NCBI GenBank assembly: GCA_038380435.1
Contig: JAWZYU010000019.1
Span: forward strand, 26,251,801-26,315,800
Direction of reading: 5' to 3'
Length of the DNA: 64,000 bases
DNA from: Ryuthela nishihirai
Taxonomy: Eukaryota > Arthropoda > Arachnida > Araneae > Heptathelidae
The translations under genes and the position numbers were made by a program. Below are positions 44,122 through 55,059 of the stretch, in pieces; the stretch's first letter is position 1; each line of letters begins with the position of its first letter. The notes under the pieces were generated by a model that had not been told where the DNA came from, did no database searches, and saw only the letters and a program-made list of their open reading frames with translations.

Positions 44122-44793
44122 TAAAATATTCTTAAAAATTTAAATACAATTCATTTATTATTATGTAGGCTTAAAATAAATGGAATTCAATGAAATATTA
44201 CCCAAATTCAATTGCTTATTTTTATACATATTTCGTTCCTCGCCAATGAGAGAGCTAATGAGATCTCCAGGTGGCCTTTTTGGTAAACCGGGTCTCTTCT
44301 TTTAATTGAAACTGTATTTGTAATTTTAGAGTTATTGATCGAAGTTTCACCCTACATAGCAAAAGAAAATGTCGAATACCTCTGTTTAAACCACTGGTTT
44401 TGTTTGAAATTATAACACTCAAATATATTCTTTGTGTTGCAATGTTCCGAAATATTTGTAACCTATTTTGGATATAGTGTTATTTGCTTTGTTACAGAAT
44501 TTAAATAGAACAATCACTATTTTATGAAAAGTGTTACGTAATGGATAAAAACATGTGCTTTCGACGCACTACCATATAAAATGAAACTTTCAAGGGTAAA
44601 TTAGTGAAACTTGAATGAAGAAATGAAAGCTATTACATGAAGTCACAGTGATGATACAATCGTACATTCAGTAGGGAATGTAGGAAAAGAATCTATTCAT
44701 GCATCATTTAGTATCATTCATGCATTTCAAATATCATCTAGTTTTCTTTAACCTTAGATATATCGTTAAGATACATCTGTAATGTACTATTGT
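44122..44793 (+). repeat. ~700-bp dispersed direct repeat, copy 2
   Basis: Direct-orientation copy of 27464-28167. Ends with 'ccttagatatatcgttaaga' as in copy 1. Confidence 0.85.
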
Positions 44794-45262
44794 CTATGAC
44801 AAGGGACACCCTCTGTGATGTGATGTGATAAAATGTGATGGGAAGGTTAGAAACCCTTCAACAATGGGCTTCCTGCTATCCCAAACAAAGAATCGGACGT
44901 GAAAATTACATTGTAGAAAATAAAAATAATAGTTTTTCTGAATTTTTTAAAAGTTCCTACTTATGCAGAGTAGACTTTCTGTAATCCAGTACTCTTCGAT
45001 CTTAATTTCTTTTCTTTTCTGCGCCAAAAGAGATTTCAAAAATAAAATTAACACTTCAAACAAGGTATAAAAATAAGTCACAGTTCTTTCTTCAGTTCCA
45101 CCACAAAAATAACCATGAGGTTATCCCTTGAGATACTGGCCACTAGAGAAAGTTTGTAAGCAAAAACACATTTTTCTTGAACAGTCAATATTTCATATTT
45201 GTATAGTATTAAATACCTCTTCTTTTTATTTTCGAAAAACGAAAATCCAGCAAAGGATGAAT

Positions 45263-46054
45263 TCAGATTCTGTATAATAAAGAACTTTCCTCCAAGAAAC
45301 TGAGAATCAGGGTCTGAATTTTAAATCTATTGCTTTTACTGTAGCTTCTGCAGAGAAGAGATTTCATTGACAATTCTTCATCAATTATCTTCTTCATCTT
45401 TTCCTTCAGAATTTGTCGTTGAAATTGATAGAGAGGACAATGTAAAAAGACATGAGAAATATTTTCTGGAGTTTTACAGGTGGCACAAAGTGGAGAGGGT
45501 TTTTTGTTAATTTTGAAGAGCTTTTCATTTAAAGCACAGTGATCAAGGTTAATCCTGAAAAGAGTTGTTTCTTGTCTTCTGCTCAGATGAGATGTTTGAA
45601 GTTGGGGTGGGGGGCTATTAAAGATGCTACGATAGAATAGGCCAACATTTTTCCGACTATTTTGAAAAAGTTTAATCCATTCAGAGTGAGTTATTTTATT
45701 TTCTCTAATGCAGAAATCTTTGTATGTAATGATGTTAAATATGATTGCGGTTTTCTGTAAGCTCTCTCTAGCAGTTTTGTCAGCCTCTTCGTTCCCACGG
45801 ATTCCTATATGGCTAGGAATCCACTGGATCACAATTTGGTTTTTATTTTCTTCAACATGTTTATTGCACTGCCATAATATTTCTGAAATTAATGAACAGT
45901 TAGAGGTAGAAAGTGAATCAGCTAGAAGAGCTTGGAGTGAAGACCTGCTGTCGGAAAGAAACAGAATTTTTTCTGAATGAAAAATGAATGCCCATTCAAG
46001 TGCCTTGAGGATAGCCCAAAGTTCGCCATTCATAATAAATGTTGGATTAGACAA
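45263..46054 (-). pseudogene. LINE RNase H and C-terminal zinc-knuckle domain
   Basis: A 263-codon open stretch of the LINE above. It has RNase H motifs ELWAILKALEWAF (Glu), ILFLSDSRSSLQALL (Asp) and WIPSHIGIRGNEEADKTAR (Asp). It ends with a tail CATCKTPENISHVFLHCPLY, the CCHC-type cysteine-rich motif (C-x2-C...H-x4-C) seen at the end of Jockey/I ORF2 proteins. The first catalytic Asp (TDGSR) lies upstream in another frame (46115-46381), so a frameshift separates it. It is the best-preserved part of the LINE and relatively recent compared with other LINE debris here. Confidence 0.85.
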
Positions 46055-46429
46055 CGAAAATCCTTCTTTAATACTGAGACCAGGAATGCAGAAAGCACAG
46101 GATACTATTCCAGTTTAATCACTTCTAGAACCATCAGTAAAGATGTGGCAAAAACCAGCAAATTTCCCACCAATATACTGCATGGTAAGAGCCCATATTT
46201 CTTCAGAAGGGTAGTGATGTTTTGAAATCACGTCAGGGATGTAAGGAAAAATATCTGGCCTAGAGATATTCCAAATGGGAAAATCGGGTATGCTGTCTCC
46301 TGCAATATTTCTGCTAATCAAATTTAAAAGGAAAATATTACTTTTGATACTTCTAAAAATGCTCGATCTTTTGCAGTTCAAAATTTTATTTAAGATTAGA
46401 TTTTTATTGGTCCTTGGTTTTCATTCTTG

Positions 46430-47077
46430 CTATACTTTTAAAACAATGGAATTTCTTCTAACGCTGAGTGGAGGTATTGCAGCTTCAGCAAGTGATGGAA
46501 GAGTTGGAGATCCAGGAAGTAATCCGAGGCAACATCTAATAGCTTTATTTTGACAGGTTTCAAGCTTTTTGCACAAGGAATATGAAGCATTAAGGTAAAG
46601 CTGGCTACCATACTCGAGAATCGGGCGTATTAAAACTTTGTAGAAAATAAGGAGAGTTTTAGATTTAGCTCCCCACGATGTACCAGTTAGATATCTCAGC
46701 ATATTCAATCTGCTATTAACTTTTTGACAGACTAGATTAATTTGAGGTTTCCAAATTAAATGATGGTCAAGAAGAACACCAAGAAATTTGTGTTCTTTAA
46801 CAACTTCAATAGGCTCATTGTTAATTTGTAGTCTTAATGGGAAGTGCTTAGATCGTGGTCTGGAAATAATTAAACACTTAGTTTTATCTTGTGAAACTGA
46901 AAATCCCCATTCATCTAAAAACTTATGGACTTGATTGATTGCTATTTGTAGATTCTTTTGAAGGATGTCAGGAACTCTGCCAGTAACCCAAACAGCCAAA
47001 TCATCAGCAAAAATTGAATATTTAATATTTTTGTTTAAGCACTTAGGTAGGTCCTGAAGCATGATGTTGAAAAGCAC
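46430..47077 (-). pseudogene. LINE reverse transcriptase palm/thumb segment
   Basis: A 215-codon minus-strand stretch carrying the RT catalytic box FADDLAVW, then WGFSVSQDKTKCLIISRPR (motif D region), HKFLGVLLDHHLIWKPQI, the thumb YKVLIRPILEYGSQLYLNAS and KLETCQNKAIRCCLGL. Its upstream 'GVLSP' motif is cut by a frameshift just above 47077 (the nucleotides for QGSVLSPVLFNIM straddle it). Intact active-site Asp pair, but isolated from the fingers by the rearrangement at 47206-47560. Confidence 0.85.
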
Positions 47078-47205
47078 AGGGAGAGAACGCTGTCCTGTGG
47101 TAAACCCTCAGAAACAGGGATAAGAGCTGAAAAAATATCTCCTAATTTTACTTGAATTTTTCTATCTTTCAGAAAATTGTTTTTGACAGTGTTTGGCATC
47201 TTGGA

Positions 47206-47560
47206 CTCCTTTTTAAGCTTTTAAATTTAGGAATAACTGGCCTTTGTCAAAATCAATTTTTGGTTTTTATTTTCTTCAACATGTTTATTGCACTGCCATA
47301 ATATTTCTGCGAACTTTGGGCTATCCTCAAGGCACTTGAATGGGCATTCATTTTTCATTCAGAAAAAATTCTGATTCTTTCCGACAGCAGGTCTTCACTC
47401 CAACTCTTCTAGCTGATTCACTTTCTACCTCTAACTCTTCATTAATTTCAGAAATATTATGGCAGTGCAATAAACATGTTGAAGAAAATAAAAACCAAAA
47501 AATGATTTTGACAAAGGCCAGTTATTCCTAATTTTAAAAGCTTAAAAAGGAGTCCAAGAT
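47206..47560. repeat. Inverted RNase H copy flanked by ~108-bp inverted repeats
   Basis: Plus-strand 47315-47500 is a complement-orientation copy of 45848-46025 of the same LINE ('gaactttgggctatcctcaa', 'gacagcaggtcttcactcca'). It is bracketed by 47206-47314 and 47451-47560, inverted copies of each other containing RT sequence ('ggactcctttttaagctttt' / complement) and the 'ttgaagaaaataaaaaccaa' word. Confidence 0.88.
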
Positions 47561-47734
47561 GCCAAACACTGTCAAAAGCATGTTGGATATCGAAGAAAAC
47601 CACAGCCACTCTTTGTTTTATGGAAAGAGAATTTTGTGACTCAGCAATTAGTTGAAGCAAATTATCTTGAGATGACATTCCTCTCCGAAAGCCCGTTTGA
47701 AAAGGAGATAGCATTCCAGAGTATTCAAGATCCT

Positions 47735-47826
47735 CACAGACCTTCTACTATGGCATATAAACTGTCAGGCTCCTGTCAGACCTCTATGGAAAGCAGCTGC
47801 TTGACGGGTATTTGTTTTTTTATTGC
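47735..47826 (+). mobile_element. SINE2 3'-half fragment
   Basis: 'cctcacagaccttctactat', 'ggcatataaactgtcaggct', 'aagcagctgcttgacgggta' and a TTTG/TTTT tail, plus orientation. The tRNA-like head is absent (5' truncation against the LINE). Confidence 0.88.
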
Positions 47827-47893
47827 TGCTGTTCAAATTTCGAACTTTAATAATTCTTCAAATATTGAAGTAATATTGTTGAAAATTAAAATA

Positions 47894-49107
47894 TACCCGA
47901 AAGAACCAAAACATTATGACCACCGAGTCGTTATGCAAATCGAAGCAACTGCAGGTAAACGACGGCGCGTGTGAAGGTCATGAAACGGTATAAACAATAC
48001 CTGATACTGAGCTCTGTTAATCAGTGTTATTCTTATTCTTCAGATGGGAAAAACAGCGGATGTCAGTGATTTTGACAAAGGCCAAATTTTAATACACAGA
48101 CGACTGGTCCAGAGCATTTCTGAGATGGAAATCTTGTTGGGTGTTCACGGTCAGCCGTGGTTAGTATCTTCAGAAATTGGTCTGAGGAAGTAAAACCCAC
48201 AAACCTCCAGCAAGGTGTGGGTCAACCACAGCTCATCGATGCTAGAGCTGAGCGAAGGCTAGCCCATATGGTACGAGCCAACAGAAGGGATACTATGGTG
48301 GAACTCACCCGTAATTCTAATGCTGGTGCCGGGAGTAATGTGTCACAACACAGAGTACATCGAACCCTGCTGAAAATGGGGTTGCGTAGCCGCTAACAGC
48401 TCCGAGTGCCCATGCTAACTTCAGCTCACCATGGAAAGCGCCTACAATGGGTGCGCGCTCATCAAAACTGGACCTTGAATGATTGGAAGAATGGGCCGAT
48501 GAATCTCGTTACCTGTTGCATCTTGTGGACGGCCATGTACGTGTACATCGGTTACCTGTGGAAGTGTTGGCACCATGATGCACTCTGGGGCGAAAACAAG
48601 CCGGTGGAGGAAGTGTAATACTTTGGGCAATGTTCTGCTGGGAAATCCTGGGTCCAGTCATTCATGTGCAGGAAACTATGACGACTACCACCTACCTAAA
48701 CATCAGTGCAGACCAGGTACATGCTTTCATGGCAACAGTATAACCATCCAGTAGTGTCTTCTTTCAGCAGGATAATGCACCACGCCACACTGGCCGGATT
48801 GTTCAAGAATGGTTCGCGGAACAGGAGGAAGACTTTCAGGTATTGCCATGACCTTCAAATTCCCCAGACAGTAATCCAATCGAGCATCTGTGGTTTGTGT
48901 TGGAACAGCATATCCGATCTGTGGTGGCTCAACCACCTAACTTACAAGAGTTAAAGAATCTGCTGGTAACGTGTGATCAGATATCAAAAGATACCTTTAG
49001 AAATTTTGTTGTGTCCATGCCTCACCGGGTAACAGCTGTTTTGGTGGCACGTAGAGGACCAATATCATATTAGGCAGCTGGTAATAATGTTTTGGCTCTT
49101 CGCTGTA
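47894..49107 (+). mobile_element. Tc1-like transposon, DD36E spacing, degraded
   Basis: 1,210 bp between TA dinucleotides at 47894 and 49106, with imperfect inverted ends sharing CCAAAACATTAT. The plus-strand transposase starts [14 protein letters not shown] at 48042. It continues through frameshifts: [32 protein letters not shown], a WADESR site for the first Asp, QQDNAPRHTGRIVQEWF and NSPDSNPIEHLW. A stop replaces the Trp before NSPD. The second Asp and Glu are separated by 36 residues, matching DD36E (Incomer-type) Tc1-like elements rather than DD34E. Several frame breaks: a relic. Confidence 0.9.
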
Positions 49108-51410
49108 AATACATTAGAGAGATAATTTTATATTCCTTCCAATTTTACCATAAAAAGCATATTTTAGAGGCTGCGGAGCATCGAATTTGGCTTTCTTCTG
49201 ATATGACAAAAATTCCGTACTTTGTTATCTAGGCAGTATATATCAATTGAAACGCTTAAACTTACAGATGCTAGAACTGTGTATCAGGAGGACTGTTTTG
49301 GTAATGCAACAAGTTGCATATTGATAAAAAAGTTTAAAATGCGTTCCTTCTCTCAAAACCATAAAGATAAAATAAGACCTGATTTCATTGAGAGTGGTTT
49401 CATTTTCGGCTGAAGGCGACCATATTCGCGTGAGATCATTACAGTCGCTACCTTGATTATGATGAAACGTATTGCTTGTGAATTACAAAAATGACTTCAC
49501 GGCCATATGTCCAAGAATCTCTACCCCACAGTATTTAAGGAGAATTAATGTCAAAGAATGTGAAATTCTGCAACCTGGGACTCACCTTTTGGTGATTTTT
49601 GTCTTATCCTTTGCGACTCATGCCACTTATTGGACACCCACAGATGGAGAAGGTTAGGGGATCTTTTATTCTGGTACTTCGAAAAATCGTAATTATGCTA
49701 CATGCTATATGCTAGAATTTGAAAAAAAGTGCAAAAGGGGAAAGATATGGGAAATCCTTCACTGCCAAATTAGAGGTCATATTTAAGTTTCAATTTCATG
49801 CCAAAGCACTCGATTAATTACATGGCGTGAATGAGTGATCAGATGTGATCTACTTAGGAATAGGATAATGGGGAAACCACCTCAAACTCCAAACGTAGAA
49901 GGCTTCCTATGCGGTTCTTTTCATTTATAATACACAAAATAGATTTAAAAGATGTACATTTTGGAGAAGTATTTTAAGAAATCCGGTAAATAATATACAT
50001 AAACGTATATTGTTATTTAACTAAATGAAACAAAATCGTAAATAATAAGCAGGATGAACAATTCTAATCATAGAGGAAATAATAACTGGATCCGGGTGGA
50101 TTACGAACCTTCGACCATTTGATGGCATGCCAGGTACTCTGATTCCTCAGCCACCAGCTCTTCACCGAGATATCTTCTATTGAATGCTTTATACCACGGA
50201 GTCAGTCATTGCAAGTTGTTTTAACTACAATTGAAGATGCTGGTCGACAAAACACCTTCCAGATATAACCCTGAGGTAGTTGCGATGAGTCCATGTTTAC
50301 AGGTAATTTTCTGTGCTTCTTCTAATATTGAAACCATTTGTAAAACATGAAACCTTAGGTTTTATGTATTGCTTCAACAGTGATTTAAAATGTATAAATT
50401 AAATACATTTCTTATATCCACTAAGTTTTTACTATAAGATTACAGGAGTATTGTTAGTTTATTTTGGGTCACTTCATAGATAAAGATAAAGGGACATAGT
50501 TTAGAAAAGATAATATTTTTCATTTTATTCTGAGGTGATCAGTGTAATTATAAAGACAATTTCATAACTTTTAAATTACCATAAAAATTTTAGATATTTC
50601 AGTATATCATTAAACGAAACGCTAAAATTTCATTTTATCTTATGCTTTCAGTTAAAGAAAGATCATTAAATGAGGAGGAAAAATGGCTACCAGTACAAAT
50701 CATAACATTTTTTAGTGTAGTTTTATACTTCCGTTTAATCACTAGGGATAGCATTTTTTTACGAAATCGGATTCTAGTTCAGTGACTTTCAGCGTAAGTT
50801 GCTACAAATTAACAAGAAATATATCACTAATAATTTTCATAGCCAGTCTTCCGTAACTTAAATAATGTCGCATCAGACGAATTTAGCATCCCAATCAAAA
50901 CCGGATCGTCACTTTCATTTATGTAACATATGTATTTTGTGTAAGAATTATCCCTTTTGTACTGATGTAAGAATATCAAATCATTGTTAAAGTAGTAACA
51001 GTTAATTACATGGGATAATATATGTAAAAAAACTGATTTTTGTAATCGGAGAATGCAAAAATATACTAATAGCAAAAATAAACACAGCATTTTAAAATTA
51101 TTATATTTTTTAATTAGCAATTTTAAATTATTTTAATTAAAATTATTCTATAAATAAAGCATTTTAATTATTTATTATTATTTTATAGACATTATTGACT
51201 ATAAGATTAAAAACAGCAATATATTTATATTAAAAGGTAAGGAGTTCCACATTGGAACATATCCTCTCTCCTAAAATCGTTACGAAATTGGAGACGAGTG
51301 CCTAAAGAGCGCATGTACACTAAATAATACATGCACTCTTTACGAACTCGTTCATGAAAAGACTAAAGGCCATTTCATTAAGTATGTTAGGCCATGTTAT
51401 GTAAATAGTA
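49108..51410. other. Non-coding part of segment B
   Basis: Conserved collinearly in copy C from 49846 on (61387-62800). It includes a tRNA-like stretch on the minus strand near 50095-50165 (GTGGCTGAGGAATCAGAG...GGTTCGTAATCC), also in C near 61635-61705, which may be a decayed third SINE head. A minus-strand 97-codon frame (50827-51120, ending ATLFKLRKTGYENY) is disrupted in C. No known gene. Confidence 0.5.
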
Positions 51411-51419
51411 ACTCAGATA

Positions 51420-52265
51420 CAGAACCCATCATCATAATCAACCAGCCATGGGCTATGAAGGTCCAATCAGACCGTGCAATTTAGTTCTCCATGCATTTCA
51501 GTCCTGAGCTACATCTGCTGAATCTGGTCACTGCACACCAATTCTAACAAGATACTATCCGACATTGTGTGCCAACCCCACTTCCTAGGTATCCCCTTCT
51601 TTCTCAGGACTTTAGACACACTTTTGATAACCCTATTCGCCAATCTACAATTATCCATACGGGCAACACGGTCAAACCAACCGAGTCTGTCTCTGCACGA
51701 TAATGCTGTATAAAGGAGGTTGAAGACTCCTTTGTCTAACCTAATTATTCCTTACCAAATTCAACCACCTAATGCCCAAGATACTGCGCAAGCATCAAGA
51801 ATCAAAAGCATCAGATTTTTTTTAACATTTTGTTTACAAAGCGTGCAAGTTTCACTACCATAACTAACCCTTGAAAGAACCAAACTATTATACAGTTTAA
51901 TTTTAGTCTTTATATGTATATGCCTATTTCTCCACAATCTCCATAGATTCTTAAAAGTCCCGGCAGCAATCCCAATTCGTCTGTTAATCTCATGCCGCAT
52001 ATCACCAGTATCTGTTACATAGCTCCCAAGATAATTAAACCGAGTCTTGCTCAAGAGTGCATCCATTGAAAGAAACTGAAGCACCATCTACCTGACCAAT
52101 TTTCATCACTTTAGTTTTCTCTCTGTTTATCACGAAACCTACTCTACTACCAGTCTCATCAACAGCTCGAATGAAAGAGTTCATCTCATCAACATCATTT
52201 CCCAAAAGGGCTAAATCATCAGCATTGTCTAAATCAGAAAATATCCATATCCAAACCACTTTTTC
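51420..52265 (-). pseudogene. LINE reverse transcriptase C-terminal relic (copy B)
   Basis: Minus strand: FSDLDNADDLALLGNDVDEM (52035-52259, containing the RT catalytic box as ADD after an N, where Y is usual), INREKTKVMKIGQ, then NYLGSYVTDTGDMRHEINRR and IKTKIKLYNSLVLSRVSYGS (51761-52087). The tail WFDRVARMDNC-like and KRWGWHTMSD-like is in shifted frames to 51420. Same 5' break at FSDLD as in copies A and C. Non-functional. Confidence 0.85.
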
Positions 52266-52744
52266 TACTATGAATTACTACTCTACAAACAGTTTCATCT
52301 AAATTCAGTGCTCTATATTATTCGAGTAAAAAAGACAAAAACCGAGTTTATATAAGCACTCAGTTCGTAAATAATCTCATATTTTCTAAGTTTGCAGTCC
52401 AACAATAGACCCGCGCTCTTCGATCAAATCACTCAAAACAAAGTTTTTGATAAATAATTTATGAAATGATCTGGCTATTACAATGTAATATATTATTTGG
52501 TTTAAAAAATACCACAAAATACTAATTTGATTAAAAAAATAACTCGAATGAAATCTAAAGTATCGATTTATTACGATTTCATATCCTGTGAATAAAACAA
52601 TTCTTTATTTACTCTTCATTTCGATAACTCCCTCCTGGAGTTATCTGTTGAAAACTCGAGGTTATTAAACCAACTAATATCCTGTTTGTAAGAGAGAAAT
52701 CTTATCTGGAATTCAGAACGAAGCTCATTTTCTTTCTCAGTTGT

Positions 52745-53125
52745 GGGCGAGGGATGGCTCAGTCAGTAGCGTGCCAGATTCGCAATCTACATTTACCAGG
52801 TTCGAGTCTCACCTGGGTCAGCTTTGTAATTTATATTCGCAAAACTCCGCTTCTTGCTCTCAATTAGAAGGGCGACACCGGTGGGCTTGGAAAGGCCGCC
52901 GTCCCTCGGATGACACATCAAGTCAAGGCCCTGTATGTGGGATAGTCATTCCCTGTGCAAGTTAAAGAACACTCTGGAATGCCTTGACGGGATGCTATCA
53001 ACTGTCTCCCAACAATTGTCCAGTGGATCATCTCCCCTACAATTTCTCTGAGATGTTGAACCCTTGTGACCTGGCCATTTAGCACATTGTGTGCAAAAAA
53101 AAAGAACCGCTCAGAGTTAAGCTTG
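52745..53125 (+). mobile_element. SINE1 copy in segment B
   Basis: Orthologous to 1331-1705. Head GGGATGGCTCAGTCAGTAGC and B box GGTTCGAGTC; body with 'gggcttggaaaggccgccgt' and 'ccttgacgggatgctatcaa'; 3' end 'aaccgctcagagttaag' without the AAAACAACCC tail. Confidence 0.9.
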
Positions 53126-53457
53126 GTAACTGATTGACAGTTGTGATTTTTAAAATAGGATCTGCGATTCTATTTTAGAGAACTTGAGGAGGAAATGTGA
53201 TTTGTATACATCAAGAGATGCATGTTACAAGATTGAACATTTGCTTCATTTTGTGAAGAAGAAATAAATTGCAAAAGAGAATGAAGTTGATTCTTTTGTG
53301 CTGTATGTGATAAGTTAAAAGAAATGTGTTCAGTTCAGGGCCGGACTTACGAATAAGCTAACTATGCTATAGCTTAGGACTTCACAATTATGAAGGGCCT
53401 CAAAAATGCAAGTTTTAAGTTTATAATGCTACGATTTTTTTTCATATATTCAAATAA

Positions 53458-54816
53458 TACAGGGTGTCCATAAAGTCTTTTTAAAATTTAAAAAAAATTA
53501 TTAAAAAATCAAAACAAAAGATAAATATTTGGAAACTATTACAAAATGAAAAGTAGATATTGAAGTTTTTTTTTTCCATTATTTAATACACATCTATAAG
53601 GGCACCATTAGTTGCACAAAGACAATCAAGACGGTACTCGATTTCTTGCCATGTTCGCTGTAGCATAGCCTCATCGATGGTGGCAATGGCATCAGTGATC
53701 TTTTGCTTTAGGTCAGTGATGTCCCGTATCTTTGTTCGATATACGATATCTTTAACCCCATAGAAAAAAACATAACCCCATAGAAAGAAGTCCAGGGGAG
53801 TGATATCTGGTGAACCAGGTGACCAGGGAATTGGACCATCCCTTCCAATCCACCGGTCTGGAAATGTTTGATTTAGGAATCCACGGACTTGCAGTTCCCA
53901 ATGTGGTGGTGCACCATCTTGCTGGAAAATGATGGTTGGTTGAATGTCATTTAGTTGTGGTGCCACATATTCAGTCAAAAGGTCAAAGTAAACATTTGCA
54001 ATAATTGATGCCTCGTTGAAGAAAAATGGACCAAGGATTCGATTGCACATGATTCCACACCACACATTAACCTTTGGACTATCTCGGTGAAGTTCACTAG
54101 TCACATGGGGGTGATCTGATCCCCAGATTCTCACATCATGTGTGTTCAGTTTCCCTGAGACATGAAAGGTTGCCTCATCACTAAAACAAACTCGGGTGAG
54201 GAACGTTTCATCCTCAGAAATTCGTTCCAGCATGTTAACTGCAAACTCTTTTCGTCTTGGTTTATCATTTGGCTCGAGTGCCTGTAAGAGTTGCACTTTG
54301 TAAGCGTGCAATCGCAAGTTCTTGTGTAGGACTTTGTGCACTGTTGAACGTGGTAGCTCTAACTGTCTGGCAGCAGTACGAACGGACGTTGTGGGAGATC
54401 GTCTAAAGGCTTGTCTTACACGATCGATGTTTTCCTCAGATGTTCTTGGTCGTCCACTCCTTCCTTTATCAAACACTGTCCCTGTCTCCATAAATTTCTT
54501 GTGCCATGCACGAATTGACGGACGTGACGGTGGATCTCTTCCATACTTAGTTCTGTAGTTTCGCTGAGTCTGCGTATCCGATTTAATTTCAATAAACCGT
54601 GATACACATTCTGCCTTCTCTTGAGGAGTAGCCATTTTTTTAGTTTCTTTAAAAAATACCTCTTTCATCAACGTGGTACCTGAAATACACAAATGCAATG
54701 TGATTAAAAACTTTGATAACTACTTAGTACATAGAACAAATTTGATTAAGATATGTCATCAATTGTCTTTGTAATAAATATCTTAATTTGTAAAGATACT
54801 TTATGGACACCCTTTA
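53458..54816 (-). mobile_element. Mariner-type transposon with intact transposase
   Basis: Element about 53460-54814 (1,355 bp) between TA dinucleotides, with inverted ends sharing AGGGTGTCCATAAAGT. Segment A (near 2035-2045) shows the unoccupied site 'caaataatatattatgcaaa', so insertion postdates the A/B duplication. One extra TA at the right junction leaves a 2-nt ambiguity in the end. It encodes the transposase at 53583-54635. Confidence 0.95.
53583..54635 (-). CDS. Mariner-superfamily transposase, DD41D spacing
   Basis: A 350-codon uninterrupted frame if the start MATPQEKAECVSRFIEIKSD at 54635 is used. An in-frame ATG at 54698 would add 21 residues lacking family resemblance, so I prefer the inner start. 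Domains: an N-terminal helix-turn-helix (residues ~1-60) with RAWHKKFMETGTVFDKGRSG; a GRPR AT-hook-like linker; a second HTH (~80-115) with TSVRTAARQLELPRSTVHKV; then the DDE/D domain with CFSDEATF, FQQDGAPPHW and SPDITPLDFFLW. The second and third Asp are 41 residues apart (DD41D). All three catalytic Asp are present. Oddity: a 15-bp in-frame duplication turns GYVKDIVY into GYVFFYGVKDIVY just after the last Asp, possibly harmful. Catalyses cut-and-paste transposition at TA in the nucleus (family knowledge). Confidence 0.93.
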   Translation of the reverse strand: MATPQEKAECVSRFIEIKSDTQTQRNYRTKYGRDPPSRPSIRAWHKKFMETGTVFDKGRSGRPRTSEENIDRVRQAFRRSPTTSVRTAARQLELPRSTVHKVLHKNLRLHAYKVQLLQALEPNDKPRRKEFAVNMLERISEDETFLTRVCFSDEATFHVSGKLNTHDVRIWGSDHPHVTSELHRDSPKVNVWCGIMCNRILGPFFFNEASIIANVYFDLLTEYVAPQLNDIQPTIIFQQDGAPPHWELQVRGFLNQTFPDRWIGRDGPIPWSPGSPDITPLDFFLWGYVFFYGVKDIVYRTKIRDITDLKQKITDAIATIDEAMLQRTWQEIEYRLDCLCATNGALIDVY

Positions 54817-55059
54817 TATATTATGCAAACAACTGTTCATCTCAGCTTTACAGAGTCATTATTATATACCAGTTCTAATATAATGATCCACTTCATCAAT
54901 TTCATATTTATTTTTGAATATACTCTTTAATTGCAATAATAAATCTATAAATCAGTTCGACCTTCTAAATTTTGGTGCCTCTTAAACTTATTGTAGGTTA
55001 GGGTCTCGTAAACGTCTCATAGCGTAGGGCCACAGAAGGTGAAAGTTCGGTACTGGGTG

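Larger units (their letters stand above)
45240..47725 (-). mobile_element. Jockey/I-type LINE ORF2 (RT plus RNase H), rearranged
   Basis: The minus strand reads, 5' to 3': SPFQTGFRRGMSSQDNLLQL and FFDIQHAFDSVWHLGLLFKL (RT, 47457-47714); a disrupted zone with an inverted copy of RNase H sequence (47206-47560); RT palm and thumb with IKYSIFADDLAVWVTGR (46430-47077); a linker to IFTDGSRSD (46115-46381, first RNase H Asp); then RNase H proper (45263-46054). Loss of the GxxQGSVLSP block and at least two frameshifts inactivate it. RNase H presence and the RT motifs fit Jockey/I-group LINEs. The 5' part with ORF1 and endonuclease is missing. Confidence 0.85.
47860..54998. repeat. Composite repeat segment, copy B
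   Basis: Most complete copy: Tc1-like element (47896-49105), ~2.3 kb anonymous DNA, LINE RT tail on minus (51420-52265), SINE1 (52745-53125), then DNA interrupted by a mariner-type element. It aligns with copy C from 60695 to the window end, and with copy A from 51410 to 54998. Divergence from A and C is roughly 10% by eye. Confidence 0.88.

Noticed and set aside
50827..51120. 97-codon minus-strand gene candidate in segment B
   Set aside because: The homologous stretch in segment C is broken by indels and shows no codon-preserving change; no known motif.
54322..54607. Plus-strand and second-frame ORFs opposite the mariner transposase
   Set aside because: Shadows of the intact minus-strand transposase.
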